A stretch of 52,258 bases of DNA from Propionivibrio sp. (GCF_029255185.1 NZ_JAPUVO010000134.1:1-52258), one strand, 5' to 3'; positions 1-8,127 are shown, counted from the first letter of the stretch. The notes: a model not told the origin generated them from the letters alone. Numbers and translations: made by a program.

Positions 1-140
1 TAGGCCTTGGCTTCTCCACCAAACTTCTTCGCCAGGATCGTCGTGATCGCCGCCGTCAAGGTGGTCTTGCCATGGTCAACGTGACCAATCGTGCCGACGT
101 TTACGTGCGGCTTCGTACGTTCGAATTTTGCCTTAGCCAT
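1..140 (-). CDS. tuf: Elongation factor Tu, N-terminal part (runs off the window)
   Basis: Only the first 46 or so codons are present; the gene continues leftward beyond base 1. The reverse-strand reading starts at an ATG at 138-140 and gives the EF-Tu beginning [20 protein letters not shown], followed by the P-loop region [11 protein letters not shown]-Tu is the cytoplasmic GTPase that delivers aminoacyl-tRNA to the ribosome. It lies 53 nt downstream of three tRNA genes on the same strand, the arrangement known for tufB in E. coli (thrU-tyrU-glyT-thrT-tufB), so it is probably co-transcribed with them. Identification is very secure; which tuf copy this is cannot be told. Confidence 0.97.
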   Translation of the reverse strand, partial: MAKAKFERTKPHVNVGTIGHVDHGKTTLTAAITTILAKKFGGEAKA

Positions 141-193
141 TGCCGGTACCTCAATACGTTAAATGTTAGAAAACCTTCAGTAATCATAAACAC

Positions 194-268
<75 letters not shown>

Positions 269-306
269 ATCCTACCTGCCAATTTCACAGCCACAACACT
301 GCTGCG

Positions 307-380
307 TGGAGCGGGTGAAGGGAATCGAACCCTCGTCTTAAGCTTGGAAGGCTTCAGCTCTACCATTGAGCTACACCCGC
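307..380 (-). tRNA. tRNA-Gly (anticodon TCC)
   Basis: Minus-strand cloverleaf with acceptor stem GCGGGTG/CACCCGC, D arm GCTCAATGGTAGAGC, anticodon loop CTTCCAA (anticodon TCC, reading GGA/GGG) and T arm GGTTCGATTCC. Discriminator T is followed by an encoded CCA. It is the middle gene of the tRNA cluster, matching glyT in the E. coli tufB locus. Confidence 0.94.
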
Positions 381-432
381 GCAACCACTTACCCGCAAAA
401 CAAGCAACAAGACCACTTACAGCAGCATTCTC

Positions 433-516
433 GGTGGAGGGAGAAGGATTCGAACCTTCGAAGGCAGAGCCGTCAGATTTACAGTCTGATCCCGTTGACC
501 GCTTGGGTATCCCTCC
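433..516 (-). tRNA. tRNA-Tyr (anticodon GTA), CCA not fully encoded
   Basis: Minus-strand class II tRNA with acceptor stem GGAGGGA/TCCCTCC, anticodon stem-loop around CTGTAAA (anticodon GTA), a long variable arm and T arm GGTTCGAATCC. After discriminator A the DNA reads CCG rather than CCA, so the final A has to be added by the CCA-adding enzyme. It is the first gene of the cluster, about 15 nt downstream of the -10 box of the promoter at 532-560. Confidence 0.94.
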
Positions 517-531
517 AACTCAGAACAGAAA

Positions 532-560
532 ATTCTGACGCCCCCACAAAGGATTGTCAA
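532..560 (-). promoter_or_regulatory. Sigma-70-type promoter of the tRNA-tuf operon
   Basis: On the minus strand a perfect -35 box TTGACA (555-560) is separated by 17 nt from CAGAAT (532-537), which matches the -10 consensus at 4 of 6 positions. The spacer is G-rich and the sequence upstream of the -35 holds an A-run, as in strong stable-RNA promoters. The start of tRNA-Tyr follows closely. Confidence 0.75.
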
Positions 561-698
561 ACAGTTTTTTTCGAGCCGGGCGATATTGTAGCAGAAATCA
601 TGCCGATATACATTATTTCTCTCGCTTTGATGGAATAGACGCTCAAACCTATCAGTTCGACAGCGGATACAATACCGCGAAATCACTGGAGTCCAGCC

Positions 699-1496
699 TT
701 GCATTCTCCCAACTCTGAACCCGAAACTGACACTGATCTGCAAGCGCAAAACCGACCGCATTTGCGACAACTGGCCTTGCAATGCGCTGCGGCATTCGTC
801 GTTCTTTCGCTGGCCTGGCCCTATTTCGGAATCCGCAATGAAGCCCTGCCCTGGCCTGAAACCGCCCTGCTCATCGGCGGCGTTGCCCTGCTGCTCGCCA
901 GCCTAACCCACCAGCCATGGTGGTGGCGATTGATCCACACACTCTTCGCCCCGCTGGCTTGGGGTATAGCCGAATTGGCGATCGATCCTGGCTGGTTTTT
1001 GCTGGCTTTCATCCTGGTATCGCTGTTTTATCGCGGCGCAGTCACTGGCCAGATACCGCTCTATCTTTCCAACAATGCTACAGCAAGCGTCCTGGCCGAA
1101 CTCCTGTCAGAGCGTCCGGGCCTGCGCTTTATCGACCTCGGGGCCGGTATCGGTAGCGTGCTGCGCCCGCTCGCCAGGGCACGGCCTGATGCGCAACTCA
1201 GTGGCATCGAAAACGCGCCGGCCACCTGGCTCATCGGCTACCTGCGCACGGCCAGACTGGCTAACTGCAACTGGCGCTGGGGCAACATCTGGCGCGCCAA
1301 CCTTGCCGAGTACGATGTGGTTTATGCTTTCCTCTCCCCGGCCCCGATGCCCAAATTATGGTCAAAAATTCAACGTGAGATGAGCGCAGGAAGCCTTTTT
1401 ATCAGCAACAGCTTCCCTATTCCCGAGCTTGATGCCAGCAGCGTCATCACCGTTGATGATGGCCGGCAAACCCGGCTGTACTGCTACCGCCGCTAA
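699..1496 (+). CDS. Membrane-anchored class I SAM-dependent methyltransferase-like protein
   Basis: The 265-residue product has a hydrophobic N-terminal half with about three predicted membrane segments (roughly residues 26-45, 53-70 and 81-110). A Rossmann-type methyltransferase core follows. The SAM-binding motif I is visible as RFIDLGAGIGSVLRP (about residues 143-157), followed by an acidic post-I strand (LSGIENAP). The substrate is unknown. The start chosen is a TTG with GGAG about 9 nt upstream; no better in-frame ATG precedes the first membrane segment. It is oriented away from the tRNA cluster and followed by the PhaM-like gene after about 100 nt. Confidence 0.7.
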   Translation: MHSPNSEPETDTDLQAQNRPHLRQLALQCAAAFVVLSLAWPYFGIRNEALPWPETALLIGGVALLLASLTHQPWWWRLIHTLFAPLAWGIAELAIDPGWFLLAFILVSLFYRGAVTGQIPLYLSNNATASVLAELLSERPGLRFIDLGAGIGSVLRPLARARPDAQLSGIENAPATWLIGYLRTARLANCNWRWGNIWRANLAEYDVVYAFLSPAPMPKLWSKIQREMSAGSLFISNSFPIPELDASSVITVDDGRQTRLYCYRR

Positions 1497-1593
1497 ACAA
1501 ACCGACGACAACAATGAGTTTGACCACGATGACGAACAAGATTGGCGTTATGATGAAGCTGTACTCTGACATCACCATTACAGGAGTCACGCC

Positions 1594-2049
1594 ATGCCGA
1601 AAATCAACTCTGCAAACGACCCGCTTGAATTCGCCCAGAATCTCTGGGGAAAAATGGGATTTTCGCTGCCCGGAATGGTTACTCCGACCTTTGACGTCGA
1701 CGAACTGGAAAAACGGCTAGTCGATCTCAAGGCGGTCGAAGGCTGGCTGAAGATGAACCTGTCAATGCTACAAATGACCATTCAAACCCTCGAAATGCAG
1801 TGCAGCACTCTCAATGCTGTGCGCGCCATGGGCAGCATCAAGCCTGATCCGACTCCGGCAGCGCCGTCCCCTGTCGCCGGACCAGCCAAGGCTGCCAACG
1901 AAACTAATACGCCAGCGCCAGACCCTTACGAGTCGGCCGTGTGGCCGTGGGCGCTGATGCAACAGATACAAACGCAGATGCAGCATTCGATGGAGAAACA
2001 GGACGAGGCGTCGGCACCGACGACCAAACCTGGCAAGAAATCGTCCTGA
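1594..2049 (+). CDS. PhaM-like polyhydroxyalkanoate granule-associated protein
   Basis: A 151-residue protein with an N-terminal segment rich in aromatic and proline residues and a heptad-like helix around residues 31-65 (ELEKRLVDLKAVEGWLKMN). An Ala/Pro-rich linker follows, and the tail is basic (TKPGKKSS). This layout matches the PhaM family, which in Ralstonia activates PHA synthase and tethers PHB granules to DNA through a Lys-rich C-terminus. The basic tail here is short, so DNA tethering is uncertain. A good Shine-Dalgarno (AGGAG) precedes the ATG. The PHA synthase gene lies 27 kb away in the same window. The family call is by resemblance only. Confidence 0.65.
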   Translation: MPKINSANDPLEFAQNLWGKMGFSLPGMVTPTFDVDELEKRLVDLKAVEGWLKMNLSMLQMTIQTLEMQCSTLNAVRAMGSIKPDPTPAAPSPVAGPAKAANETNTPAPDPYESAVWPWALMQQIQTQMQHSMEKQDEASAPTTKPGKKSS

Positions 2050-2060
2050 TACGGGCGCGT

Positions 2061-2606
2061 TCATGAACCGTGTTCACAGTGCTCCAGCCAGGTGGCGTCC
2101 ATTTCGATCAGTCCTCCCTGTTTCAGGGGCTGCTCGAGAAACTGGCCGCGAAACAGCCAGCCTACCGTTCCATGCTGATTCGACCACGGCGTTTCCCACG
2201 CCTCGACGACCACACGGATACGCAGCACCGCCACCTCACGAATCTCGGCATCGTTCCCGACACAAGGTGTAGCCGCCGCGACACGCGCCCAGTCTGCGCG
2301 CGTATAGTTCGACGCCAGCTTGCCGATTTCCGGGCAACGGCCCGCTAAACGACGCTCGTGTGAAATAGCGGCAATCGAACCTTTCAGCCAGTAGGTCGGC
2401 GTCTTGAGGATACGTCCGCTGCCGCCTTCACGAAAAACGACACAATCGCCCAACTGTGGTGAACCCAAGGCCGTTTGCACTGAAGGCAGTTCGTCGGCTG
2501 ACGCGGCAAAAGCCAGGGCCAGCGCGCACAGAAGTCCATTTTGAGCTTGGCAGCGTGCCAAAGCAACGCAACAGGCGATAATACCTTCATGTTCAAGGCA
2601 TTTCAT
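2061..2606 (-). CDS. Hypothetical protein, probably exported
   Basis: The reading frame ends at 2061 and can start at the ATG at 2604-2606; an upstream ATG at 2639 is less likely. It gives about 181 residues. A stretch near residues 23-39 (LLCALALAFAASADE) looks like the core and cleavage site of a signal peptide, so the true start may be an alternative codon just before it. The mature part has several Cys and Trp residues and no motif I recognise. It is convergent with the PhaM-like gene (12 nt apart), and its 5' end overlaps the divergent methyltransferase-fold gene. Function unknown. Confidence 0.5.
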   Translation of the reverse strand: MKCLEHEGIIACCVALARCQAQNGLLCALALAFAASADELPSVQTALGSPQLGDCVVFREGGSGRILKTPTYWLKGSIAAISHERRLAGRCPEIGKLASNYTRADWARVAAATPCVGNDAEIREVAVLRIRVVVEAWETPWSNQHGTVGWLFRGQFLEQPLKQGGLIEMDATWLEHCEHGS

Positions 2607-3365
2607 AACACCCCCACACCTGAGACGCCACTCCTGCATGAAGAGAACGGAGCGCTGTCACTACACTTCGACTTTCCGACCATTCAGAGCCGCATGCTCA
2701 AGGCCGAACCAGAACGCCTGATTCTCGACTATACGCGGACAATGATGGGCTTTCTGCTTTTCCAGCCAAAGCCGAAGCGTATCGCGATGATCGGGCTCGG
2801 TGGTGGATCGCTGGCCAAATATTGTCACCTTCGCTTACCCGAAACGGATTTCACGGCGATTGAAATTTCCTCCGAAGTAGTCGCACTGCGCAAGGAATTT
2901 GGCATTCCGGAAGACGATGCACGTTTTCGGGTGGTCTGTGCCGATGGCGCTGATGCCGTGCGCAATTCAAAAAACTCATTTGACATCCTTCTGATTGATG
3001 GTTTTGATCGCAACGGGCAACCGCGCCAACTATGCAGCGCCATGTTCTATGACAATTGCCATGCCGCCCTGCGCCCGGGCGGCGTTCTCGTCGTAAACCT
3101 TTGTGCCGACGATACCGGTTACGGCAGTTATATCGCCAGAATCAGCGATTCGTTTAACGGAAACGCAGTCGTCGTCGAAGCCGATGAAGGCGAGAATAAA
3201 ATTGTCTTTGCCGGTAAAGGCGGCGACTTCCCGCCAACGCTCAAGGACTTGACTGATCGCCTGGGCGCACTCGAAGCGTTGCACCCCGTTGAACTTGACA
3301 AGACCGCGCAGAAAATTCTTCAGCGCCAGCAAGCACGCAGTGGCAAACGCAAAACTCGCCGCTAA
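2589..3365 (+). CDS. Spermidine-synthase-like (SpeE-fold) protein
   Basis: The 258-residue product has the Rossmann fold of the polyamine aminopropyltransferase/methyltransferase superfamily. Motif I is RIAMIGLGGGSLAKY (about residues 63-77), followed by the acidic FTAIEIS strand, VCADGADAV, and FDILLIDGFD. Genuine spermidine synthases carry further substrate residues that I do not clearly see, so this is a family assignment and not proof of polyamine synthesis. The tail is very basic (RQQARSGKRKTRR). The ATG at 2589 is preferred because it directly precedes the conserved part; an upstream TTG at 2541 is possible. Confidence 0.7.
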   Translation: MFKAFHNTPTPETPLLHEENGALSLHFDFPTIQSRMLKAEPERLILDYTRTMMGFLLFQPKPKRIAMIGLGGGSLAKYCHLRLPETDFTAIEISSEVVALRKEFGIPEDDARFRVVCADGADAVRNSKNSFDILLIDGFDRNGQPRQLCSAMFYDNCHAALRPGGVLVVNLCADDTGYGSYIARISDSFNGNAVVVEADEGENKIVFAGKGGDFPPTLKDLTDRLGALEALHPVELDKTAQKILQRQQARSGKRKTRR

Positions 3366-3423
3366 CCCCCGGCTCTGCCCTCTGAAGTGAAGTGCTTCAT
3401 CCATGCGCGGCGGGCCTTCCGGA

Positions 3424-3843
3424 TCATGCAAAAACTTTCCCTCGACCCAGTCGAAGCAGATCCGTATTTTCCTGCCAGTTGCGTCGTTCCGGGTTTGACC
3501 ATGCATAGTCCCGGCTTTGCTCCGGCGTCTGCTCTTGAAACGTCTCGATCAACCTGCGCAAATAGCTCAAGTGGGGCAGCATCGTTCCGAAGAAAAGAAC
3601 CGAATCGCTGCGCCTGATCAATAGTGTCGGAAAATTTTCGACGTCCAGATCGCCCAGATCGTCTGCCTGTTCTTCAATATCCAACCAGAGAAAGCGGACT
3701 CCGGGAAACTCCACCGCCAGCCCAGTGAAACCCGCCATGTAATCACGGCAGGTACCGCACCATTGGGCACACAGGCAGACCACCACAAACTCCTCAGGAG
3801 CCTGATGCTCCATGGCCGTACCTACATGTTGCTGCAAAGGCAT
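3424..3843 (-). CDS. Thioredoxin-like protein with WCGTC active site
   Basis: A 139-residue cytoplasmic protein (no signal peptide). The thioredoxin fold shows as FVVVCLCAQWCGTCRDY, holding the redox motif CGTC, then FLWLDIEE and the cis-proline segment ENFPTLLI. The C-terminal 40 residues after the fold are not typical of thioredoxin 1. It lies 9 nt downstream of the Old Yellow Enzyme gene on the same strand and is probably co-transcribed. The start could also be the internal ATG about 10 codons downstream (MEHQAP), which has a fair Shine-Dalgarno. Confidence 0.8.
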   Translation of the reverse strand: MPLQQHVGTAMEHQAPEEFVVVCLCAQWCGTCRDYMAGFTGLAVEFPGVRFLWLDIEEQADDLGDLDVENFPTLLIRRSDSVLFFGTMLPHLSYLRRLIETFQEQTPEQSRDYAWSNPERRNWQENTDLLRLGRGKVFA

Positions 3844-3852
3844 GATGGCTAG

Positions 3853-4920
3853 TCACGGCCATAACGGATAATCGGTATAGCCAGCGGGCCCCGGAGTATA
3901 AAAACTGGCGGGCTGTGGCTGATTCAGGGGTGCACCGCCCTTGATCCGGGCCGGCAGGTCAGGATTGGCCAGGAAACCGGTGCCGAAGGCAACGGCGTCA
4001 ACTTTCCTCTGTGCAATGGCGGCGCTCGCCTCGTCACCGGTGTAGCCCATATTGCCAATCAGTACCCCTTGATAATGCGCACGAACCGGGGTCACCACAT
4101 CACCATTTTGTTGCTGGAAGAAATCGCCACGCATGAGATGGAGATAAGCCAGATCAAAGGCATTCAGCCGTTCTGCAAGCCAGGTGGACAAGCCGATCGG
4201 ATCACTGTCGATCATGCTGTTGTAGCTGTTGAGCGGCGAAATGCGCAAACCGACCCGATCGCTACCCCACACACTGCTGACCCCATCAATCACTTCGAAC
4301 ATCAGTCGCGCCCGGTTTTCAAGGCTTCCCCCATAAGGACCGACACGCTGGTTGGCACCATCACGCAGAAATTCATCGAGTAGATAACCGTTTGCACCAT
4401 GCACCTCAACGCCGTCAAAGCCCGCGGCCAGAGCATTTTCGGCAGCTTTTTTGAAGCCTGCGACAATCCCGGGCAATTCATCATCACGCAGTTCGCGCGG
4501 AATGACGTAAGGCTTTTTACCCTGCGGTGTGCGCACCTCGTCGCCGTTTATGGCCAGAGGACTGGGCGCCACCGGCTGGGCATCGCCGTTAAGCAGTGGG
4601 TGGCAAGCCCGCCCACCATGCCAGAGCTGGAGAAATATACGACCACCCGCCGCATGCACGGCATCGGTCGTCAGTTTCCAGCCAGCGACCTGAGCGTTAG
4701 AGTAGATTCCAGGCTCCGTCCAGAACGAGGAGTTGCCCTCAATGACCATGGTGGCTTCGGCAATGATCAGTCCGGCACTGGCACGCTGGGCATAATACTG
4801 GGCCATCATGGCATTCGGAAGATGCTCGGCGCCAGCCCGGCAACGGGTCAAGGGGGCCATGAAAATGCGATTGGGTACCGTCAGGGCGCCAAGTACAAGC
4901 GGGTCGAATAACGTGGTCAT
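3853..4920 (-). CDS. Alkene reductase, Old Yellow Enzyme family (NemA-like)
   Basis: A 355-residue FMN-dependent TIM-barrel oxidoreductase, close to the usual OYE length. Recognisable family segments are the N-terminus TLFDPLVLGALTVPNRIFMA, the LIIAEATMV strand, LFLQLWHGGR-like FLQLWHGGRA, the catalytic-region GVEVHGANGYLLDEFLRD, and the phosphate-binding GNMGYTGDEA followed by DAVAFGTGFLANPDL. These enzymes reduce activated C=C bonds, nitrate esters or N-ethylmaleimide with NAD(P)H. It is followed after 9 nt by a thioredoxin-like gene. The exact substrate is not predictable. Confidence 0.9.
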   Translation of the reverse strand: MTTLFDPLVLGALTVPNRIFMAPLTRCRAGAEHLPNAMMAQYYAQRASAGLIIAEATMVIEGNSSFWTEPGIYSNAQVAGWKLTTDAVHAAGGRIFLQLWHGGRACHPLLNGDAQPVAPSPLAINGDEVRTPQGKKPYVIPRELRDDELPGIVAGFKKAAENALAAGFDGVEVHGANGYLLDEFLRDGANQRVGPYGGSLENRARLMFEVIDGVSSVWGSDRVGLRISPLNSYNSMIDSDPIGLSTWLAERLNAFDLAYLHLMRGDFFQQQNGDVVTPVRAHYQGVLIGNMGYTGDEASAAIAQRKVDAVAFGTGFLANPDLPARIKGGAPLNQPQPASFYTPGPAGYTDYPLWP

Positions 4921-5051
4921 GAAATCTATTTTTTCGGGATTGGGCGATCGTCATAGTACCGCAATTGCGTGGGTCTTGATCCGGCGCGGAGACAAAGAGA
5001 CAAAGCGATTAAACCCGTACAATGGCCGTTGACCATTTGAGCCCACGCGCC

Positions 5052-5507
5052 ATGAGCAAAGGTTTCTGCTGTATCGGACTCATCAACCCCAAGACACCGG
5101 AGAATGTCGGCTCGGTACTGCGCGCCGCAGGCTGTTATGGCGTCAACACAGTGTTCTACACCGGTGTTCGTTATGACCGCGCAAAGGAGTTTGTCACCGA
5201 CACCAAGAAGGTTTTCCAAAAGATACCGCTGATCGGCATTGAAGACCTACAACAGATCATCCCGCTAGGCTGCACCCCGGTCGCCGTGGAACTGGTCAAA
5301 GGCGCCAGACCGCTGCCGGAATACGCGCATCCCGAGCAGGCGTTTTATATCTTTGGCCCGGAGGACGGAACCCTGGACAAAACGATCCGCGCCTGGTGTA
5401 CGGATGTGGTGTATATCCCCACTGTTGGCTGCATGAATCTTGCCGCAACGGTCAACGTTGTGCTCTACGACCGCTTGGCCAAATCGCACAAAAAACCAGG
5501 CCGGTAG
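5052..5507 (+). CDS. TrmH-family (SPOUT) RNA 2'-O-methyltransferase
   Basis: A 151-residue single-domain SPOUT methyltransferase. Motif 1 is visible as NPKTPENVGSVLRAAG, motif 2 as YIFGPEDGTLD, and motif 3 as GCMNLAATVNVVLYDR, which forms the SAM-binding trefoil knot. It probably methylates a ribose 2'-OH of tRNA or rRNA. The length is close to TrmL, but the sequence is not a clear TrmL, so no symbol is given. I chose the ATG at 5052 (MSKGFCC), because the 10 residues from the ATG at 5022 look unrelated to the fold. The stop codon lies inside the terminator hairpin of the convergent lectin-like gene. Confidence 0.85.
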   Translation: MSKGFCCIGLINPKTPENVGSVLRAAGCYGVNTVFYTGVRYDRAKEFVTDTKKVFQKIPLIGIEDLQQIIPLGCTPVAVELVKGARPLPEYAHPEQAFYIFGPEDGTLDKTIRAWCTDVVYIPTVGCMNLAATVNVVLYDRLAKSHKKPGR

Positions 5508-5522
5508 CATAAGCCACCGGCC
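5490..5522 (-). terminator. Rho-independent terminator of the lectin-like gene
   Basis: On the minus strand a perfect 7-bp stem GGCCGGT/ACCGGCC (5499-5505 with 5516-5522, 10-nt loop) is followed three bases later by a run of six T (5490-5495). It lies 11 nt past the stop of the lectin-like gene. On the plus strand the same hairpin covers the end of the TrmH-family gene but has no U-tract there. Confidence 0.8.
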
Positions 5523-5533
5523 ATGGCACAGAT

Positions 5534-6208
5534 TCATTTGGCGGCGAAGCAGTAAAACAAGCCACCCCCGCCGCTACTCTTCAGCGCATCGACACTGCAG
5601 CCGCGTGACGGATGCGAATGATTCCACGATTTGGCGGGCGGTTTGCCATCCAGCCCTGTCCTGTCGTGATGGCCTACCTGTGCCGAGCCATCACCGCTTT
5701 TCGTCCAGTTACCGCAGGTGGTATCCAGCTCTCCCGGGAAGGCATGGCCATGCGAATCCGAACCGGTCAGCATGTCATGCGTGTTCGGCGTGTCACCCCG
5801 ACCATTGACCACATCGCCCTTCTCGGTGAGCGCCGTCTGTTTATTGAGATTATTGTCCAAGTGCAACTCATCGACGTTACGCGCAACCAGTACGCCTTTG
5901 GCGTTATACCAGGGACCGGCACCGATTCGATCGCGGGCATTGATCGCCGACGTTGCACCCGAGGCGCTGGTACTCAAGTAGGCGCGCCAGGTTCGCCCGC
6001 CAGCGCCAACCGCTTGCGCGAGCGCTTGACAGTGTTTGTCGGCGCCGGCCAGCCCACCCAGATCACCTCCCTTGCCTGAGCCGACACTGGTTACGAAAAA
6101 TCCCATTTTCTTGGGCGGTGCATCCTGCCCGGCAACAACTACCGAGCCAAAACCGGCTGCGGCTGCGACGACTACGCTTAATACGGACAATTTTAACGGG
6201 TGTTGCAT
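5534..6208 (-). CDS. Secreted lectin-like (endostatin-fold type) protein
   Basis: About 224 residues. An N-terminal signal peptide is clear (basic MQHPLK, then a hydrophobic stretch to about residue 27, VVVAGQ). The mature part has FFVTSVGSGKGGDLGGLAGAD, AINARDRIGAGPWYNAKGV, NLNKQTALTEKGDVVNGRG, HDMLTGSD, TCGNWTKSGDGSAQVGHHDR and a C-terminal LFYCFAAK. I recall this pattern from a bacterial secreted family annotated as lectin. The ligand is unknown. A good AGGAG precedes the ATG at 6206-6208. It follows the anti-sigma gene on the same strand after about 120 nt and may belong to the same regulon. Confidence 0.72.
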   Translation of the reverse strand: MQHPLKLSVLSVVVAAAAGFGSVVVAGQDAPPKKMGFFVTSVGSGKGGDLGGLAGADKHCQALAQAVGAGGRTWRAYLSTSASGATSAINARDRIGAGPWYNAKGVLVARNVDELHLDNNLNKQTALTEKGDVVNGRGDTPNTHDMLTGSDSHGHAFPGELDTTCGNWTKSGDGSAQVGHHDRTGLDGKPPAKSWNHSHPSRGCSVDALKSSGGGGLFYCFAAK

Positions 6209-6330
6209 AGCGCTTCTCCTCAATGTAAATCGTGCGTTGATAGTACCGAACAGCATACGCCCCGCACCACGGTCTCGATGAAGGTGCTTGGCGAGAAAAC
6301 AATTTTATGCGACAACGATTCGCAGCGCGG

Positions 6331-7128
6331 CTACTTGCGCTCGATCTGCTCGTAGACCACTTTTGCGACGCGTGCCAGTTCGTCTTTGTCGATGCTGGCC
6401 GACAGGGCGTAGCCAAACTTGCCGTCGATCCAGTAAAAGACATTGACCTTGCCCTCCCGGGCGAAGCGGAAAGCGCTTTCCTGGTTGCTGGCGTTTTCGG
6501 TGCTTAGGTAGAGCGTCAACCGTTGCCCGCTGCCGTCGTGATACATGAATTGCGCGACAGGACCGGTATTGCCAGGCAGCAGGCGGCCACCGATCAGTTC
6601 GTAACCGAGCTCGCCTAGCCTGGGCGGATGTACTGGCGTACCCAGGCGTTTGGAAAGCCAGGCCACGAGCTGGTCTTCATGTTCGGCATCCACCTCGACC
6701 GGACGGCGCACATCCGGGCTGAACACCGCATGCGCCACAGCGGCCTGCCGGGGAAGAGGCGTCAGTCTGGCAACGCTTTCCGGCGGGGAATCCTGGCCGT
6801 GCGCCAGCCAGCCGGCGACACCGCCGAGCAGCGCGATTACAAACCCAGCCGCGCTACGTTGCAGCGACCAGCGCGCCAGAAATGGCCGGGCGAGCATGGC
6901 ACGCGCTGGTGGTGAAGCCAGCGCGTGCAAATTCTCCGGTAATGGCTCGTCGAGCACCGCTCTGAACACGGCTTTGACCGCCTGATTCTGGACCAGGTAA
7001 GCCCTTACGCGCTCGGCATCGTCCGCTTGCACGGAAAAATAGTTCTCCAACTCGACATACCGTGCTGCGGGCAGGGCGCCATCGACGTAGGCGTGCAGGT
7101 CAGTTTCGCTGATCAAGTGATTGCTCAT
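6331..7128 (-). CDS. Anti-sigma factor (membrane-spanning)
   Basis: 265 residues. The N-terminus (ISETDLHAYVDGALPAAR) is typical of cytoplasmic anti-sigma domains, though I see no Cys pair of a zinc-binding type. One membrane segment lies near residues 93-108 (AAGFVIALLGGVAGWLA), and the rest is probably periplasmic. This protein would hold the ECF sigma factor encoded just upstream at the membrane until a signal releases it. The two genes overlap by 4 nt (ATGA), the usual coupling for such pairs. Confidence 0.85.
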   Translation of the reverse strand: MSNHLISETDLHAYVDGALPAARYVELENYFSVQADDAERVRAYLVQNQAVKAVFRAVLDEPLPENLHALASPPARAMLARPFLARWSLQRSAAGFVIALLGGVAGWLAHGQDSPPESVARLTPLPRQAAVAHAVFSPDVRRPVEVDAEHEDQLVAWLSKRLGTPVHPPRLGELGYELIGGRLLPGNTGPVAQFMYHDGSGQRLTLYLSTENASNQESAFRFAREGKVNVFYWIDGKFGYALSASIDKDELARVAKVVYEQIERK

Positions 7129-7619
7129 CGCACGACTTTCAGCCGGGGCTGCTGACCATCCATGATCAGACGCAGCCTTTCACGCCCGCGAGAAAGGCGC
7201 GACATGACGGTACCCGCCGGTATGCCAAGCATTGCGGAAATTGCCGTATAACTCATTTCTTCCAGGGCAACGAGCAGCACCACTTCACGCTGTTCATCGG
7301 GAAGCAAGCATAGCGCGGACTCGAGATCCTTTACCTCGCGCTCGTCGGCCTGGGTGGGGCGCGTCGGCACCTCGAAATCCTCCCCATCAATGGCCTGTGT
7401 GGGCAGCACCGGACGGCGCAACTGATCAACCCACAGGTTGTGCATGATGCTGAACAGCCAGGCACGCAGGTCGCTGCCGACCTGCCACTGCATTAACTGA
7501 CGCCAGGCCCGCTCAAGCGTGTCCTGCACCAGATCGTCGGCCGCAGCGCGATCACCAAGCAACGCCCGCGCATACCGGCGCAGGCGGGGAATTTCGGCCA
7601 GAAGCGCGCTGCTATCCAC
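7125..7619 (-). CDS. ECF-type RNA polymerase sigma factor
   Basis: A 164-residue sigma-70 family protein with regions 2 and 4 only. Region 2 is visible as LRRYARALLGDRAAADDLVQDTLERAWR and SDLRAWLFSIMHNLWVDQLRR. Region 4 is LPDEQREVVLLVALEEMSYTAISAMLGIPAGTVMSRLSRGRERLR. The start is a GTG only 6 nt after the stop of the upstream COG4315-type gene, so it depends on that transcript. The anti-sigma gene overlaps its end. A candidate autoregulated promoter is described at 8046-8073. Confidence 0.92.
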   Translation of the reverse strand: MDSSALLAEIPRLRRYARALLGDRAAADDLVQDTLERAWRQLMQWQVGSDLRAWLFSIMHNLWVDQLRRPVLPTQAIDGEDFEVPTRPTQADEREVKDLESALCLLPDEQREVVLLVALEEMSYTAISAMLGIPAGTVMSRLSRGRERLRLIMDGQQPRLKVVR

Positions 7620-7625
7620 GCAATC

Positions 7626-8006
7626 TTATGGCTTGGCGACGTGCCAGACGCTATTAATGCCATCACCAGTCTTGTCACCCGGCTTCTGGTCCTTGGCCCA
7701 GTAATAGAGCGGTTTACCCTTCAAAGCCCACTGTTTCTTGCCATCATCACGAGTAATGACGGTGTAATCGCCGCTGGCGGCATCACCACTCATGGCTAAA
7801 AGTGGGGGCCAGTTACTTGCGCAGGCGTCATTGCACATACTCTTGCCGGCAACATCCTTATCGAAGGTGTAAAGCGTCATGCCATTGCTGCCCGTGAGCA
7901 TGCCGCCGGACACCGCAACTGGCGCGGCGGCGCGTGCCTCGTAGGCGAAAAAGACGGCCAGGGTGGTGGTCAAGAACAGGGCAAGTGTCAACTTGGACGT
8001 ATTCAT
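7626..8006 (-). CDS. Secreted COG4315-type repeat protein
   Basis: A 126-residue protein with a signal peptide (MNTSKLTLALFLTTTLAVFF, cleavage near AYEARA-AA). Two related repeats follow: GMTLYTFDKDVAGKSMCNDACASNWPPL and KKQWALKGKPLYYWAKDQKPGDKTGDG. This is the signature of the 'secreted repeat of unknown function' family (COG4315), found in bacterial cell envelopes. The only Cys pair (CNDAC) lies in the first repeat. An AAAGGAG ribosome site precedes the ATG. It is the first gene of the sigma/anti-sigma operon, so its product is probably part of the response that the sigma factor controls. Biochemical role unknown. Confidence 0.82.
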   Translation of the reverse strand: MNTSKLTLALFLTTTLAVFFAYEARAAAPVAVSGGMLTGSNGMTLYTFDKDVAGKSMCNDACASNWPPLLAMSGDAASGDYTVITRDDGKKQWALKGKPLYYWAKDQKPGDKTGDGINSVWHVAKP

Positions 8007-8045
8007 GTGTATCTCCTTTGATGTTTTAGGGGTCCTACACCTGCA

Positions 8046-8073
8046 TGAACGAGGCGAAGGCTGCGCTTATTCC
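8046..8073 (-). promoter_or_regulatory. Candidate ECF sigma promoter
   Basis: On the minus strand GGAATAA (8067-8073) is followed after 15 nt by CGTTCA (8046-8051), resembling the GGAA...CGT architecture of ECF-dependent promoters. It ends about 40 nt before the ATG of the COG4315-type gene. The -35 element lies in a small palindrome GCTTAT-TCCA-ATAAGC (8065-8080). This is inference from pattern only, since the motif is short. Confidence 0.4.
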
Positions 8074-8127
8074 AATAAGCAGAAAATAACTGCCATGGCG
8101 TCGCAGCTTACTCGTCAAGCGTGGCCC

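Noticed and set aside
2541-2588. TTG start for the SpeE-fold gene
   Set aside because: The extra residues are unlike the family and overlap the divergent gene; the ATG at 2589 directly precedes the conserved fold.
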